Below are positions 17,491 to 26,100 of a DNA stretch of 32,753 bases, one piece after another (position 1 is the first letter of the stretch; the number at the start of each line of letters is the position of its first letter). Location of the stretch: NCBI GenBank assembly GCA_015066165.1, contig SVOX01000003.1, forward strand, positions 1 to 32,753, written 5' to 3'. This DNA comes from Oscillospiraceae bacterium. Its GTDB lineage: Bacteria; Bacillota; Clostridia; Oscillospirales; Acutalibacteraceae. The notes beneath the pieces are model-generated. The model made no database searches. It was given only the letters and a program-made list of their open reading frames with translations, and was not told the origin of the DNA. The position numbers were made by a program, and so were the translations under genes.

Positions 17491-18270
17491 CTATATATAA
17501 ATTCTTTCAATCAAAACCGTTTTGCCGGTTTTTTCGTCCACTTCAAAAATACAACCGTTTAACATACATTCGCCGTTTGCAAGTTCAAATTTAGACATAT
17601 CATTATCTTTAAGTCGGTTAATTATAATTTCCTTTTTAACCCCTAAAACCGAATCAATTGGCCCTGTCATTCCAATGTCGGTAATATAGCCGGTGCCATT
17701 TTCTAATATTTGACTGTCGGCAGTTTGTATATGGGTGTGAGTTCCAAAAAACGCCGAAACTTTACCGTCTAAATAAAGCCCCAAAGCACGTTTTTCACTT
17801 GTGGCTTCGGCGTGAAAATCTACAACAATAATTTTAGCGCCGTCTTGTTTTGCCTTATCACAAAGTTCGTCTGCCGCCGCAAACGGACAAGAAGCATTAA
17901 GTCGGTCAAGAAAAATTTTACCGCTTAAATTTATAACCGCTACCTGAATTTTGCCAAAATCAACAAGGCAATAACCTTTACCGTTTTGAGCATCGGGCAA
18001 ATTATGGGGACGTAAAACACAGTCGTTACTGTCTAAATAATCATAAACTTCGGCACGGCGAAGCGAGTGATTACCGCCTGTCAAAACATCGGCTCCAATG
18101 TTCAAAAGATAATCGGCACTTTTTGGGGTAATGCCGTTGCCGTCTGCCGAATTTTCAGCATTAATAATAACCATATCAATTTTATACTTGCGTTTAAGAG
18201 TTGGTAAAGTTTTGCGAACGTATTCGCACCCAATAGAGCCACAAACGTCTCCCACTGCTAATATTCGCAT
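17491..18270 (-). CDS. ymdB: YmdB-family metallophosphoesterase
   Basis: 259 residues from the preferred ATG. The metal ligands of the family are visible: D8 in MRILAVGDVCG, E39-N40 in NAENSADG, N67-H68 in TGGNHS, the His in VDFHAEATSEK, and two His in FGTHTHIQT. YmdB proteins are cytoplasmic phosphodiesterases acting on cyclic nucleotides such as 2',3'-cAMP, and in Bacillus they influence biofilm and motility choices. An ATG seven codons upstream is less likely, because an ideal GGAGGTGG lies 5 bases before ATG 18270. It is the first gene of the operon that runs through the OppA-like lipoprotein, Asp23-like protein, FakA and RecG. Confidence 0.93.
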   Translation of the reverse strand: MRILAVGDVCGSIGCEYVRKTLPTLKRKYKIDMVIINAENSADGNGITPKSADYLLNIGADVLTGGNHSLRRAEVYDYLDSNDCVLRPHNLPDAQNGKGYCLVDFGKIQVAVINLSGKIFLDRLNASCPFAAADELCDKAKQDGAKIIVVDFHAEATSEKRALGLYLDGKVSAFFGTHTHIQTADSQILENGTGYITDIGMTGPIDSVLGVKKEIIINRLKDNDMSKFELANGECMLNGCIFEVDEKTGKTVLIERIYI

Positions 18271-18301
18271 TTTACCCACCTCCAAAAGCACATATATATT
18301 T

Positions 18302-18330
18302 ATTTTACCATAAAGTCACTTTAAAAACAA
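18302..18330 (-). promoter_or_regulatory. Promoter of the ymdB-recG operon
   Basis: On the minus strand, TTGTTT (18330-18325), a 17-base spacer and TAAAAT (18307-18302) with an extended TGG. It is about 30 bases upstream of the ymdB start. It is the only good promoter seen in front of the five genes. Confidence 0.6.
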
Positions 18331-18438
18331 TAAAAAAATATTAAGAAAATATAACCGCCTTTATGCATTTATTTGTACAAATTTTACGGATAACAATTTA
18401 TTCATACCCTGTTCCATATTAATTAAAAATACCTAAAA

Positions 18439-18470
18439 TGGCGGCTCCCGTCGGTCACCCGACTTACCCC
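18439..18470. other. GC-rich hairpin island in an intergenic spacer
   Basis: Within the AT-rich 272-base spacer between ymdB and the LRR gene, a patch of about 30 bases is G+C rich and contains GTCGG-TCAC-CCGAC, a small perfect hairpin. It has no coding potential. It may be a relic of an interspersed repeat. The rest of the spacer holds only the ymdB promoter and the LRR terminator. Confidence 0.3.
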
Positions 18471-18513
18471 AAAATATACCTATATTTATAACATAATTCC
18501 GCATTACGAATTC

Positions 18514-18540
18514 AAAAAACTCCGCCGAAGCGGAGTTTTT
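18514..18540 (-). terminator. Terminator of the leucine-rich repeat protein gene
   Basis: Stem ACTCCGC/GCGGAGT with flanking A and T tracts, two bases beyond the stop codon. The hairpin core is nearly the same as in the terminator at 23158-23184. Confidence 0.9.
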
Positions 18541-18542
18541 GT

Positions 18543-21161
18543 CTATTTAGTCTTCTTTTTCTTTACGCTTGACCAAGCAGAATAATACTTCTTACCCTTA
18601 TAGATTTTGTAAGTACGAACTCTCACGTAGTAAGTTTTCTTCGCTTTCAACTTTTTAATAGTCTTTGAAGTGTTCGTATATTTCTTAAGTGTTACTTTCT
18701 TGGCCGATTTAAAATTTTTCTTGAGTGAATACTGAATTTCATAACCGGTAACACTCTTATTACGCTTAATCTTAACTACCAAACTCTTCTTTTTAGCGGT
18801 AACTTTTGAAATTTTTGTGGTTTTTGGTACAAGTTTTGGAATAACTTTTACGTTCTTTTTATCACCGCAAACCGTACACACGTTACCAGATGAACCCGCT
18901 TGTACATAAGTAGCTTTGTTATTAAACGGTGCATAGTTATGTACGTTTGTTTTTGGAATAACTGTAGTATAAAAATCACCGCAAGAGCATTTGTAATTCA
19001 TAATACCGCTAGCACCACAAGTTGCCGATTTTCCTATGCTTGCTACGTGACTGTGACCTTTGGAAGTGCCCTCTGTTACATAACACTCTTTGCAAGTTTT
19101 TGGACTATCACAAGTGGCATTTATCCAGTCGTGTTCTTCCTTTTCAATTATATTTCCACAAAAACATATCAACCAATGATAATCTGCATTTGTTTCCCTT
19201 GAATATCCGTGATTATAGCGGGAATCGGCTTTTTCTTTGCCGCAAGAACATTCGCACCAATATTGTGTGTCATTGAAAACTAAATTGAATTCATGTTCTT
19301 GTTTTTCAGCAATTTCCCCACAATCGCAACTTTTCCAATGATATGTTTCGTCGCTATTTGTATTTTTATAATTATGTGGCTCAACTTGACGAATATCGCC
19401 ACACAAATTACAACTTGTATCACAATCGTTAAAGTATTTATGTGTTAATTTGCTACTAACAATTTCACGGGTATTAGTTTTTCCGCAACCGTTATCACAA
19501 ATTGCAGTTTCAGTACAGTTATTATGACATGTTGCATTTTCGTCGCTAATATAATTTGTAAACTTGTGTCCTAATACATTTCCTTCAATTTTTCCACAAT
19601 TTAAACATTTTTTAGGTGAAGTGCAAGTAGCTGATTTCCAATCATGATTTGCAATACGAACAAAATCACAAACATTACACTTCTCGTCACAATCATTAAA
19701 AAAAGTGTGCACACTACTTTGAATACAACTATCATAATACCAAGTGGCATTTTTTAAATAAGTATTATCTAAACCGATAAATATTTTTGCTTTTTGTTCT
19801 TGAGTGCCAAGATAATATACATTTGAAAGCTTTTCACAATACTCAAATGCCCAATCTCCTATATTAATAACACTAACAGGAATAGTTATACTTACCAGAG
19901 AAGTACATCCTTCAAACACACTATCTTTAATTTCAGTTATATCATTTGGTATTACTAAATCCGTTACTAATTCATTATTTAAATATAAATTTTTAGCATA
20001 AAGAAGTGGATTAGAAAAAGCACCGCAAAAATTAATTTTACACCAAGCGCTTAAGTCTGTAATATGCACACTTGTAAGACTGTCACAATATTCAAATGCA
20101 AATTCACCTATACTAATAACACTTTCAGGTATAGTTATACTTGTAAGTTCATTACAATCAGAAAACGCATCATCAGAAATCATTTTTGTTTTTGGTTTTA
20201 TTGTATAACTACCACTAATGACAGATTCCGCTTCAATTAAATGATTTCCAATATATAATACACCATTTTCCCAATTTGAAGAATTGTTATAATATCCGGT
20301 ATTATAAAACGCATTATAACTTATATCTGTAACACTATCGGGAACGGTTATACTTGTAAGGTTTTTGCAATCACAAAATGCAAGCCCATCAATACTAGTA
20401 ACACTATTAGGAATAATTACACTTTTAAGCAAGGTATAATTTTCAAATACGCTTTTTTTAATTATGGTTATATCGTTTGGTATTTCTAAATCAGTTATTA
20501 ATTCATTATCTAAATACAAATTTTCAGCAAAAGAAAGCGGATTAGAGTAAAAGAAACCAAAATCAATTTTACACCAGGCACTCAAATCAGTAATATATAT
20601 ATTTTTCAAATTTTCACAACAATCAAACGCATAATTTCCTATACTGATAATACTATCTGGAATAGTTATACTTGTAAGATTGACACAATCGGAAAATGCA
20701 TAATCACAAATCTTTTTTGTTCCTGATTTTATGATATAATCACCGCTAATAGTGACTTTTGCTGCGATTAAATGATTTCCAATATATAATACACCATTTT
20801 CCCAATTTGAAGAATTGTTATAATATCCGGTATTATAAAATGCATTATAACTTATATCTGTAACACTATCGGGTATATTTATGACAGTAAGTCCTGTACA
20901 ATCTATAAATGCCGAACCCCCCACGTTAGTAACCCCATCTTCTATAATTACCTGTGTAAGTTGGGTACCCCAAGGGGCTTTCTCCCAATCGACATAATTA
21001 TCCATTGCACCATTACCACTAATGGTAAGAACCGTACCGTCAAGTGTCCAATAACAGTCGCCCGTAGTACCACTCGTCGCAGCAGAAACTGTCACTGCAC
21101 CCAAAGGTACGATAGAGAATACCATAACAAGTGTTAAAACAATTGCCAAAATCTTTTTCAA
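18543..21161 (-). CDS. Secreted BspA-type leucine-rich repeat protein with Cys-rich and FN3-like domains
   Basis: 872 residues from the preferred TTG, which has GGGGAG 7 bases upstream and opens directly into a signal peptide (LKKILAIVLTLVMVFS, cleavage after VSA). The longer 888-residue reading would bury the signal behind 16 extra residues. Region 1 (to about 470) holds BspA/LRR_5 repeats (LTSITIPDSV, ISIGNYAF) and an internal duplication of 177 residues. Region 2 (about 475-770) is rich in C-x2-C and His motifs (CNVCDFV, CLNCGKIEG, CDCGEIAEKQEHE), which look like repeated small zinc-ribbon-type folds. Region 3 (last 95) is a very basic FN3-like domain ending YYVRVRTYK...GKKYYSAWS. No LPxTG motif or terminal helix is seen. 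Probably a surface or secreted binding protein; ligand unknown. Confidence 0.88.
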   Translation of the reverse strand: MKKILAIVLTLVMVFSIVPLGAVTVSAATSGTTGDCYWTLDGTVLTISGNGAMDNYVDWEKAPWGTQLTQVIIEDGVTNVGGSAFIDCTGLTVINIPDSVTDISYNAFYNTGYYNNSSNWENGVLYIGNHLIAAKVTISGDYIIKSGTKKICDYAFSDCVNLTSITIPDSIISIGNYAFDCCENLKNIYITDLSAWCKIDFGFFYSNPLSFAENLYLDNELITDLEIPNDITIIKKSVFENYTLLKSVIIPNSVTSIDGLAFCDCKNLTSITVPDSVTDISYNAFYNTGYYNNSSNWENGVLYIGNHLIEAESVISGSYTIKPKTKMISDDAFSDCNELTSITIPESVISIGEFAFEYCDSLTSVHITDLSAWCKINFCGAFSNPLLYAKNLYLNNELVTDLVIPNDITEIKDSVFEGCTSLVSITIPVSVINIGDWAFEYCEKLSNVYYLGTQEQKAKIFIGLDNTYLKNATWYYDSCIQSSVHTFFNDCDEKCNVCDFVRIANHDWKSATCTSPKKCLNCGKIEGNVLGHKFTNYISDENATCHNNCTETAICDNGCGKTNTREIVSSKLTHKYFNDCDTSCNLCGDIRQVEPHNYKNTNSDETYHWKSCDCGEIAEKQEHEFNLVFNDTQYWCECSCGKEKADSRYNHGYSRETNADYHWLICFCGNIIEKEEHDWINATCDSPKTCKECYVTEGTSKGHSHVASIGKSATCGASGIMNYKCSCGDFYTTVIPKTNVHNYAPFNNKATYVQAGSSGNVCTVCGDKKNVKVIPKLVPKTTKISKVTAKKKSLVVKIKRNKSVTGYEIQYSLKKNFKSAKKVTLKKYTNTSKTIKKLKAKKTYYVRVRTYKIYKGKKYYSAWSSVKKKKTK
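20236..20342. repeat. Internal direct repeat of the LRR gene, copy A
   Basis: 107 bases matching 20767-20873 with a single mismatch (C at 20310 against T at 20841), offset exactly 531 bases or 177 codons. It is the best-preserved core of a longer duplication visible at protein level. Confidence 0.9.
20767..20873. repeat. Internal direct repeat of the LRR gene, copy B
   Basis: Second copy of the 107-base near-identical core. Flanking codons have diverged while this core has not, consistent with a duplication followed by gene conversion or strong selection on the block (inference). Confidence 0.9.
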
Positions 21162-21197
21162 AAAAATCTCCCCAAAAATCAAAATTCTTACAAGTAC

Positions 21198-21226
21198 AAT
21201 ATACCACAAACATCCAAAAATTGCAA
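21198..21226 (-). promoter_or_regulatory. Promoter of the leucine-rich repeat protein gene
   Basis: On the minus strand, TTGCAA (21226-21221), a 17-base spacer and TATATT (21203-21198) with an extended TGG. It lies about 37 bases before the TTG start. Confidence 0.7.
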
Positions 21227-21252
21227 GATTTTATGGATCGTTATTGCATACG

Positions 21253-21320
21253 GTAGGGGCGACCATTGGTCGTCTGCGTGGGTTTATATAATTAAAACAA
21301 ACCGGCAATGCGGTCCCTAC
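21253..21320. repeat. MITE-like intergenic element
   Basis: About 68 bases of higher G+C bounded by GTAGGG and CCCTAC as inverted ends. Near the left end is the inner palindrome CGACCA-T-TGGTCG, and near the right end CAATGCGGTCCC. It has no open reading frame. It looks like the short palindromic interspersed repeats common between genes in Clostridia. Only one clear copy is in the window, so repeat status rests on recognition rather than on comparison here. Confidence 0.45.
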
Positions 21321-21387
21321 AATTTTTATATAAATTTTTTCATAGCGATTGGCACTTGCAACAACTTACAAGCGAACATTAAACATA

Positions 21388-21419
21388 AAAAAATCCCCTG
21401 CTTAAAGCAGAGGATTTTT
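21388..21419 (-). terminator. Terminator of gap
   Basis: On the minus strand, AATCCTCTGCTT pairs with AAGCAGGGGATT through one G-T wobble, followed by seven T. It is 14 bases beyond the gap stop codon. Confidence 0.88.
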
Positions 21420-21432
21420 AAATAATCTATTA

Positions 21433-22464
21433 TTAGATTTCAGCGAAGTACTTAATTGTACGAACCATTTGGCTGGTGTAGCTGTTTTCGTTGTCATACC
21501 AAGAAACAACTTGTACTTCATAAAGGTCGTCAGCAACCTTTGATACCATTGTTTGAGTAGCATCAAAGAGTGAGCCGTAACGCATACCAATAACGTCTGA
21601 AGAAACGATTTGGTCTTCATTGTAACCGAAAGATTCGCAAGCAGCAGCTTTCATAGCAGCGTTGATGCCTTCTTTAGTTACGTCTGTACCCTTAACAACA
21701 GCGGTAAGGATTGTTGTAGAACCTGTCGGAACAGGAACACGTTGAGCAGAACCGATAAGTTTGCCGTTGAGTTCAGGAATTACAAGACCGATTGCCTTTG
21801 CAGCACCTGTTGAGTTTGGAACGATGTTAGCAGCACCTGCACGTGCACGGCGAAGGTCACCCTTTCTGTGAGGACCGTCAAGAATCATTTGGTCGCCGGT
21901 GTAAGCGTGGATAGTGCTCATGATACCGCTTTGAATAGCAGCATAATCGTTAAGAGCTTTAGCCATAGGAGCTAAGCAGTTTGTTGTACAAGAAGCAGCA
22001 GAAATGATGTTGTCTTCTTTAGTAAGGGTGCCTTCGTTTACGCTGTAAACGATAGTGGGAAGGTCGTTACCTGCGGGAGCAGAAATAACAACTTTCTTAG
22101 CACCTGCATCGATATGAGCTTGGCTCTTTTCCTTTGAGCAGTAGAAACCGGTGCATTCGAGAACTACGTCAACACCGAGTTCGCCCCAAGGAAGATCCTT
22201 AGCGTCTTTTTCAGCATAGATTTTGAGAGTTTTGCCATCTACAGTGATGGTACCAGCTTCGTCGTCAGCTGCTACGGTGTGAAGATTTTCACCAATATAA
22301 CCGCAGTAACCGCCCTGTGCTGTGTCATACTTTAAAAGATTAGCAAGCATTGAGGGTTTTGTAAGGTCGTTGATAGCTACTACATCGTAACCTTCAGCGC
22401 CGAACATTTGACGAAATGCGAGACGACCGATACGGCCGAATCCGTTAATTGCAACTTTAACCAT
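21433..22464 (-). CDS. gap: Glyceraldehyde-3-phosphate dehydrogenase
   Basis: 343 residues. Glycolytic enzyme oxidising glyceraldehyde-3-phosphate to 1,3-bisphosphoglycerate. The Rossmann motif [10 protein letters not shown] lies at the start, and NDLT with D33 predicts NAD rather than NADP. Catalytic C159 is in SAASCTTN, H186 is in [10 protein letters not shown], and the C-terminal [16 protein letters not shown] is intact. A longer reading with ten extra residues (ATG 22494) is rejected, because AGGAGGT lies 8 bases before ATG 22464 and the shorter start matches the family. It stands alone with its own promoter and terminator, not in a pgk-tpi operon. G+C and codon choice look more biased than in the surrounding genes, as expected for a highly expressed gene. 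Confidence 0.98.
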   Translation of the reverse strand: MVKVAINGFGRIGRLAFRQMFGAEGYDVVAINDLTKPSMLANLLKYDTAQGGYCGYIGENLHTVAADDEAGTITVDGKTLKIYAEKDAKDLPWGELGVDVVLECTGFYCSKEKSQAHIDAGAKKVVISAPAGNDLPTIVYSVNEGTLTKEDNIISAASCTTNCLAPMAKALNDYAAIQSGIMSTIHAYTGDQMILDGPHRKGDLRRARAGAANIVPNSTGAAKAIGLVIPELNGKLIGSAQRVPVPTGSTTILTAVVKGTDVTKEGINAAMKAAACESFGYNEDQIVSSDVIGMRYGSLFDATQTMVSKVADDLYEVQVVSWYDNENSYTSQMVRTIKYFAEI

Positions 22465-22496
22465 TGGAATATACCTCCTAAATTTTTTACTCATAT

Positions 22497-22525
22497 ATTT
22501 TACTCTATTTTTACAATAATTGCAA
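22497..22525 (-). promoter_or_regulatory. Promoter of gap
   Basis: On the minus strand, TTGCAA (22525-22520), a 17-base spacer and TAAAAT (22502-22497). A TTGACA lies a little further upstream (22536-22531) but has a poorer -10 partner. Confidence 0.65.
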
Positions 22526-22541
22526 GTAGTTTGTCAAATTT

Positions 22542-22569
22542 TTAACAATTTTTTTAATTTTTATATAAA
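22542..22569 (+). promoter_or_regulatory. Possible promoter of the unknown 185-residue gene
   Basis: TTAACA (22542-22547), a 16-base spacer and TATAAA (22564-22569), upstream of the GTG at 22594. The sequence is so AT-rich that chance matches are likely. Confidence 0.35.
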
Positions 22570-22593
22570 TTGGCATAATAAACTTATATTCAA

Positions 22594-23151
22594 GTGGGAA
22601 AGTTTGTGATAGTTTTGCCAAATTCTTTTGAGAGATATCTTGCAAATTTGCGAATTTACGTATCTCTTTCAATATTAAAGCACGGTTTTAAAAAACATCA
22701 CCTTAAAAATTTAAAAAAAATCTACTTTGCCGAAGCAATGTATAATAAAAATACGGTTCAAAGCGTTGATATAAACAAACTTTATAATAATATTTTAAGC
22801 GCTGTAAAAGCAACAAACTCTCACTTAAAATTTAATTCCGGTATGAGCGGAAACTTTTATATAAATAAATCTTTATTTTCGCTTTTTTTAATTCATATAT
22901 CAACTGTTACCAATGACGTTACTGCGAACTATTCAAGGGAGTGTATTTGTATATCCTTTAATTGCAAAAACCCAAACCCTCTCCCCTATTTAAAAGAGTT
23001 GGGCGGATATTTGCTAAAACACAAAACAACCTGCCTTGCCGTTATACCCGTTTTAAAATCTTTAGATGAATCAATTTATATTGAAAGCGAATTCGAATTT
23101 ATTTTTGACAAATTTTCTGTTGTGAATGTTTTTTATAATAATTTATTATAG
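22594..23151 (+). CDS. Hypothetical protein, possibly HATPase-like
   Basis: 185 residues, not recognised. It has no signal peptide and no clear membrane helix. The order of segments (a basic helix-rich N-terminus, then SVDINKLYNNILSAV, then INKSLFSLFLIHIS, then a strand CICISFN, and later a C-terminal beta-alpha unit) is reminiscent of the ATP-binding half of sensor kinases. The N-box and G-box residues are not evident, so if related it is probably inactive. The start is uncertain: GTG at 22594 has no good ribosome binding site, GTG at 22606 and TTG at 22615 are options. It ends at a terminator shared with the convergent GH20 gene. Codon use and the lack of stops over 558 bases on a strand without an opposing gene support it being real. 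Confidence 0.65.
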   Translation: MGKFVIVLPNSFERYLANLRIYVSLSILKHGFKKHHLKNLKKIYFAEAMYNKNTVQSVDINKLYNNILSAVKATNSHLKFNSGMSGNFYINKSLFSLFLIHISTVTNDVTANYSRECICISFNCKNPNPLPYLKELGGYLLKHKTTCLAVIPVLKSLDESIYIESEFEFIFDKFSVVNVFYNNLL

Positions 23152-23157
23152 CAAAAT

Positions 23158-23184
23158 AAAAACTCCGCCGTAGCGGAGTTTTTT
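23158..23184. terminator. Bidirectional terminator between the unknown gene and the GH20 gene
   Basis: Perfect stem ACTCCGC/GCGGAGT with A-tract and T-tract, located between two convergent stop codons. Confidence 0.9.
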
Positions 23185-23185
23185 G

Positions 23186-26100
23186 TTACGCTTTTTTAAG
23201 TGCTATTCTTGCTTTCTTAAGTTTTAAAAGTGATTTTTCTACATCTTTTTGAAGTTTATCAGCACTGGCTAAAACAACTTCCGCTTCGGTTCTTGCTGTT
23301 TTATATTCAGCATAACTTTCGGCTGTGTAGTCACTTTCTTTAATTTTACGGGCAAGTTCTTTTTCAAGATAGTGAGTATCAACAAGTTTACCGCCGTTAA
23401 ACAACACTTTTTTAATCTTAATCCATTTACCCGAATGGTCTTTAATAATAATTCTTGCAGATAAAACGGGTGTTTTTTCAAAATTTACAGTACGTTGGTC
23501 TTCCATATCGTTAAGGTCGGCAACATTAATATAATTTTCACCGTCTTTTGAAATTTGAAACTCGGCTCTATAAAGTCGGTCATCACCGCAAGACACAAGT
23601 GTAAAACTTTCAAGTTCTAACGGATGGCTAAACTTAAAGGTGATATTATCATTTGGAACTTGCGGTCCGTTTTGCCAGTAAATAAGTTGGTCGTCATCTT
23701 TCAATACGTTTCCAACAGCATTTTCTTTCCACTGTTCACGGTTGGTGGAAACTGTTGCAATTTCAGGTACCGAGATAACAAGTTTTTCTTTGGCATTTAT
23801 AATACGTTTTACTGCGTAATCAAAGGCATCTTGGTCACTTTGGGAGTTGCAAAGCACCGAAGCGGCAACAAGACACGCTAACTCATATTCCGAGAAACTT
23901 TCAGGTGCATAGTCAATTTTAGAAATATCTTCCAAAAGAAGTTGCACAAGTGCCGAAGTATCGCAAGGTAAAAACTCTTTGGCTTCGAGTTTAACCATTC
24001 TATAAGCCAACAAATTAATCAGCGAAGCGTTTTCTGTTTGCTTTGCATTTTCAAATACCGCTAAAATATCGTTTACACGGTTTTCCATTAAGCCCAAATC
24101 TGTGGCTTTAATTTTTTCACAACCTTGTTTTAAACAAATTTTTCCGTCGCCGTTCATACTGTCAGCGGTTGTGTCACCGCTCAAAACAGTAATGCCGCCA
24201 ATTACACCTGTAAAACCTTCACCTATTTTACCAAGCGGTAAGTCAAGAGAAGAAGAATTGAAATGAGCTAACTTTTCGCCGTGATAATATCCTTTTGCAA
24301 CAAAAACACCGTCAACACAAAGACCTGCCTCTATTCGCACGTCTTCAATAAGCGCTGTGGTAATTTTAATGTTTTGCATACGGCCTGTATCTATCACGTA
24401 CGGGAAACTGTATTTAAAGCCCTGACGCTCGTACCCGATTTTACCCGTTCCTTCATAATTCAGGTAAACCTTTGTGTCACGGCTTGAGAAAATAACTGCG
24501 TTTTCTCTAACATTATCATCAATTAAAATATCCATTGAAATGGTACTGTTATATCCCACTTCGGTCATATCGGTTGTGATATAAGAATTTGCATCAAACA
24601 AAAGGCCTTTTTCGGTTTTCTTTGCGCCAAAATTTTCCACAGTATGACCATTACCGCTTTGGTCTTCAAGACCGCAGGCAAAATCAAACTTTGCAATAAT
24701 ACCGTCAGCATTTGGCTCAAAATATTTAAACGGATTAACACCGGGGGCAAATTTTCCAAATTTTTTTGTCAAGGCAACAAAATCATCACCTGTCATCTCG
24801 CCTGTGTTTTTGCCTTGCCATGCTTTTTCAGCAGTGGTCATAATAGCGTTTTTAACACTCTCAAAAACGTCAGTTTGACTTATACCCGATTTACAGTCAT
24901 TCCAAAACGTTGGTTCATATCCCAAAAGCAAAGGACTTGCCATTGGCATTTCATAACCCACAACCTTGTTAACGTTCTTATTTTCGTAATTCCATTTAGC
25001 GTCAATACGCATTTGATTGCCGTAATATGGGTTAGAAGGACAAATGTAAAGTGCTTCACGAACGTCGTTATTTATAAACTTATGACCTTTCTCAATCATA
25101 AGCGCAGGGTTTGTGGCAGTATCAATCCAGAAATTGAGAACCGCATCGGTAGATACAGGGGTTTTGCCTGTAACACCGCTACCTTCTTCACCGCCAAGCA
25201 CCGCCCAATATTGCGGAGTGATACCCTTATTATTAAGGTAAACAATAAGCTCATTCAAATACTTGCGCTGTTGCTCATGCATACCTTCAACCCAGTATTC
25301 ATCATTACCGATATGCAAGCGTTTGCCACGAAAAACAGGGTCTTCGCCGTCAACCATTTCATCAATGAGTTCTTTAATAAATTTAAGCGATTTTTGAAGT
25401 TTTTCTTCGGTTGTAAGGTCCATCATACCGTTAAGTGAAATTTCTTTATCATAAAGTTCCAAAAATGCACAGTGACCGGGGGTATCAATTTCGTTAACCA
25501 TATCAATACCAAAACTTTCAGCCATTTTTTGAAACGCTTTGTAATCTTCTTGACGGTAAATTTTACCCTCTTCTAAATTGGCGTTAATTTGGGGGAATTT
25601 TTTACTTTCAATACGGAAAACGGTGTGTGTTTCACCGCCGTTGTCGTTTATATGCATATGTAATTCGTTCATTTTAAAATACGCCATATAACGAGCAATT
25701 TCGTGCATATAGTCAAGTTGTATAAACGTACGTCCAAGGTCAATCATAAGACTGCGCACAGGGTACTGCGGATAGTCACGAATAATACCGCAAGGAAGTA
25801 ATTTTTTATCAAATAAAATTTGGGTAATAGTTGTTCCGCCGTACAAAACACCTTTTTCAGTTGGGGCAGAAATTGTAACCTTTTGGGGCTCAATCTCCAC
25901 ATAATAACCCTCACTGCCAAGTTCGGTATTATTTGATAACTCAAGAACTATATCGCCATCACAATCACTTATTGCAATATTTACACCAAGCATTTTTTCA
26001 AAGTAAAATGCAATTTGCTCGGCTTTTTCTTTAAGAGACGTATCTTTATAATATATTTTAGAAGTATCTTTAAGCAAAAACTCTCCGCTGTCGCCCTTCC

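Noticed and set aside
20236-20873. CRISPR array or tandem satellite
   Set aside because: There are only two copies, they are in frame within a coding region, and there are no unique spacers of CRISPR length.
24644-25438. A 264-codon open frame on the plus strand inside the GH20 gene
   Set aside because: It lies fully antisense to catalytic-domain codons with clear GH20 motifs, and its translation shows no recognisable domain. Long antisense frames are expected in a biased coding sequence.
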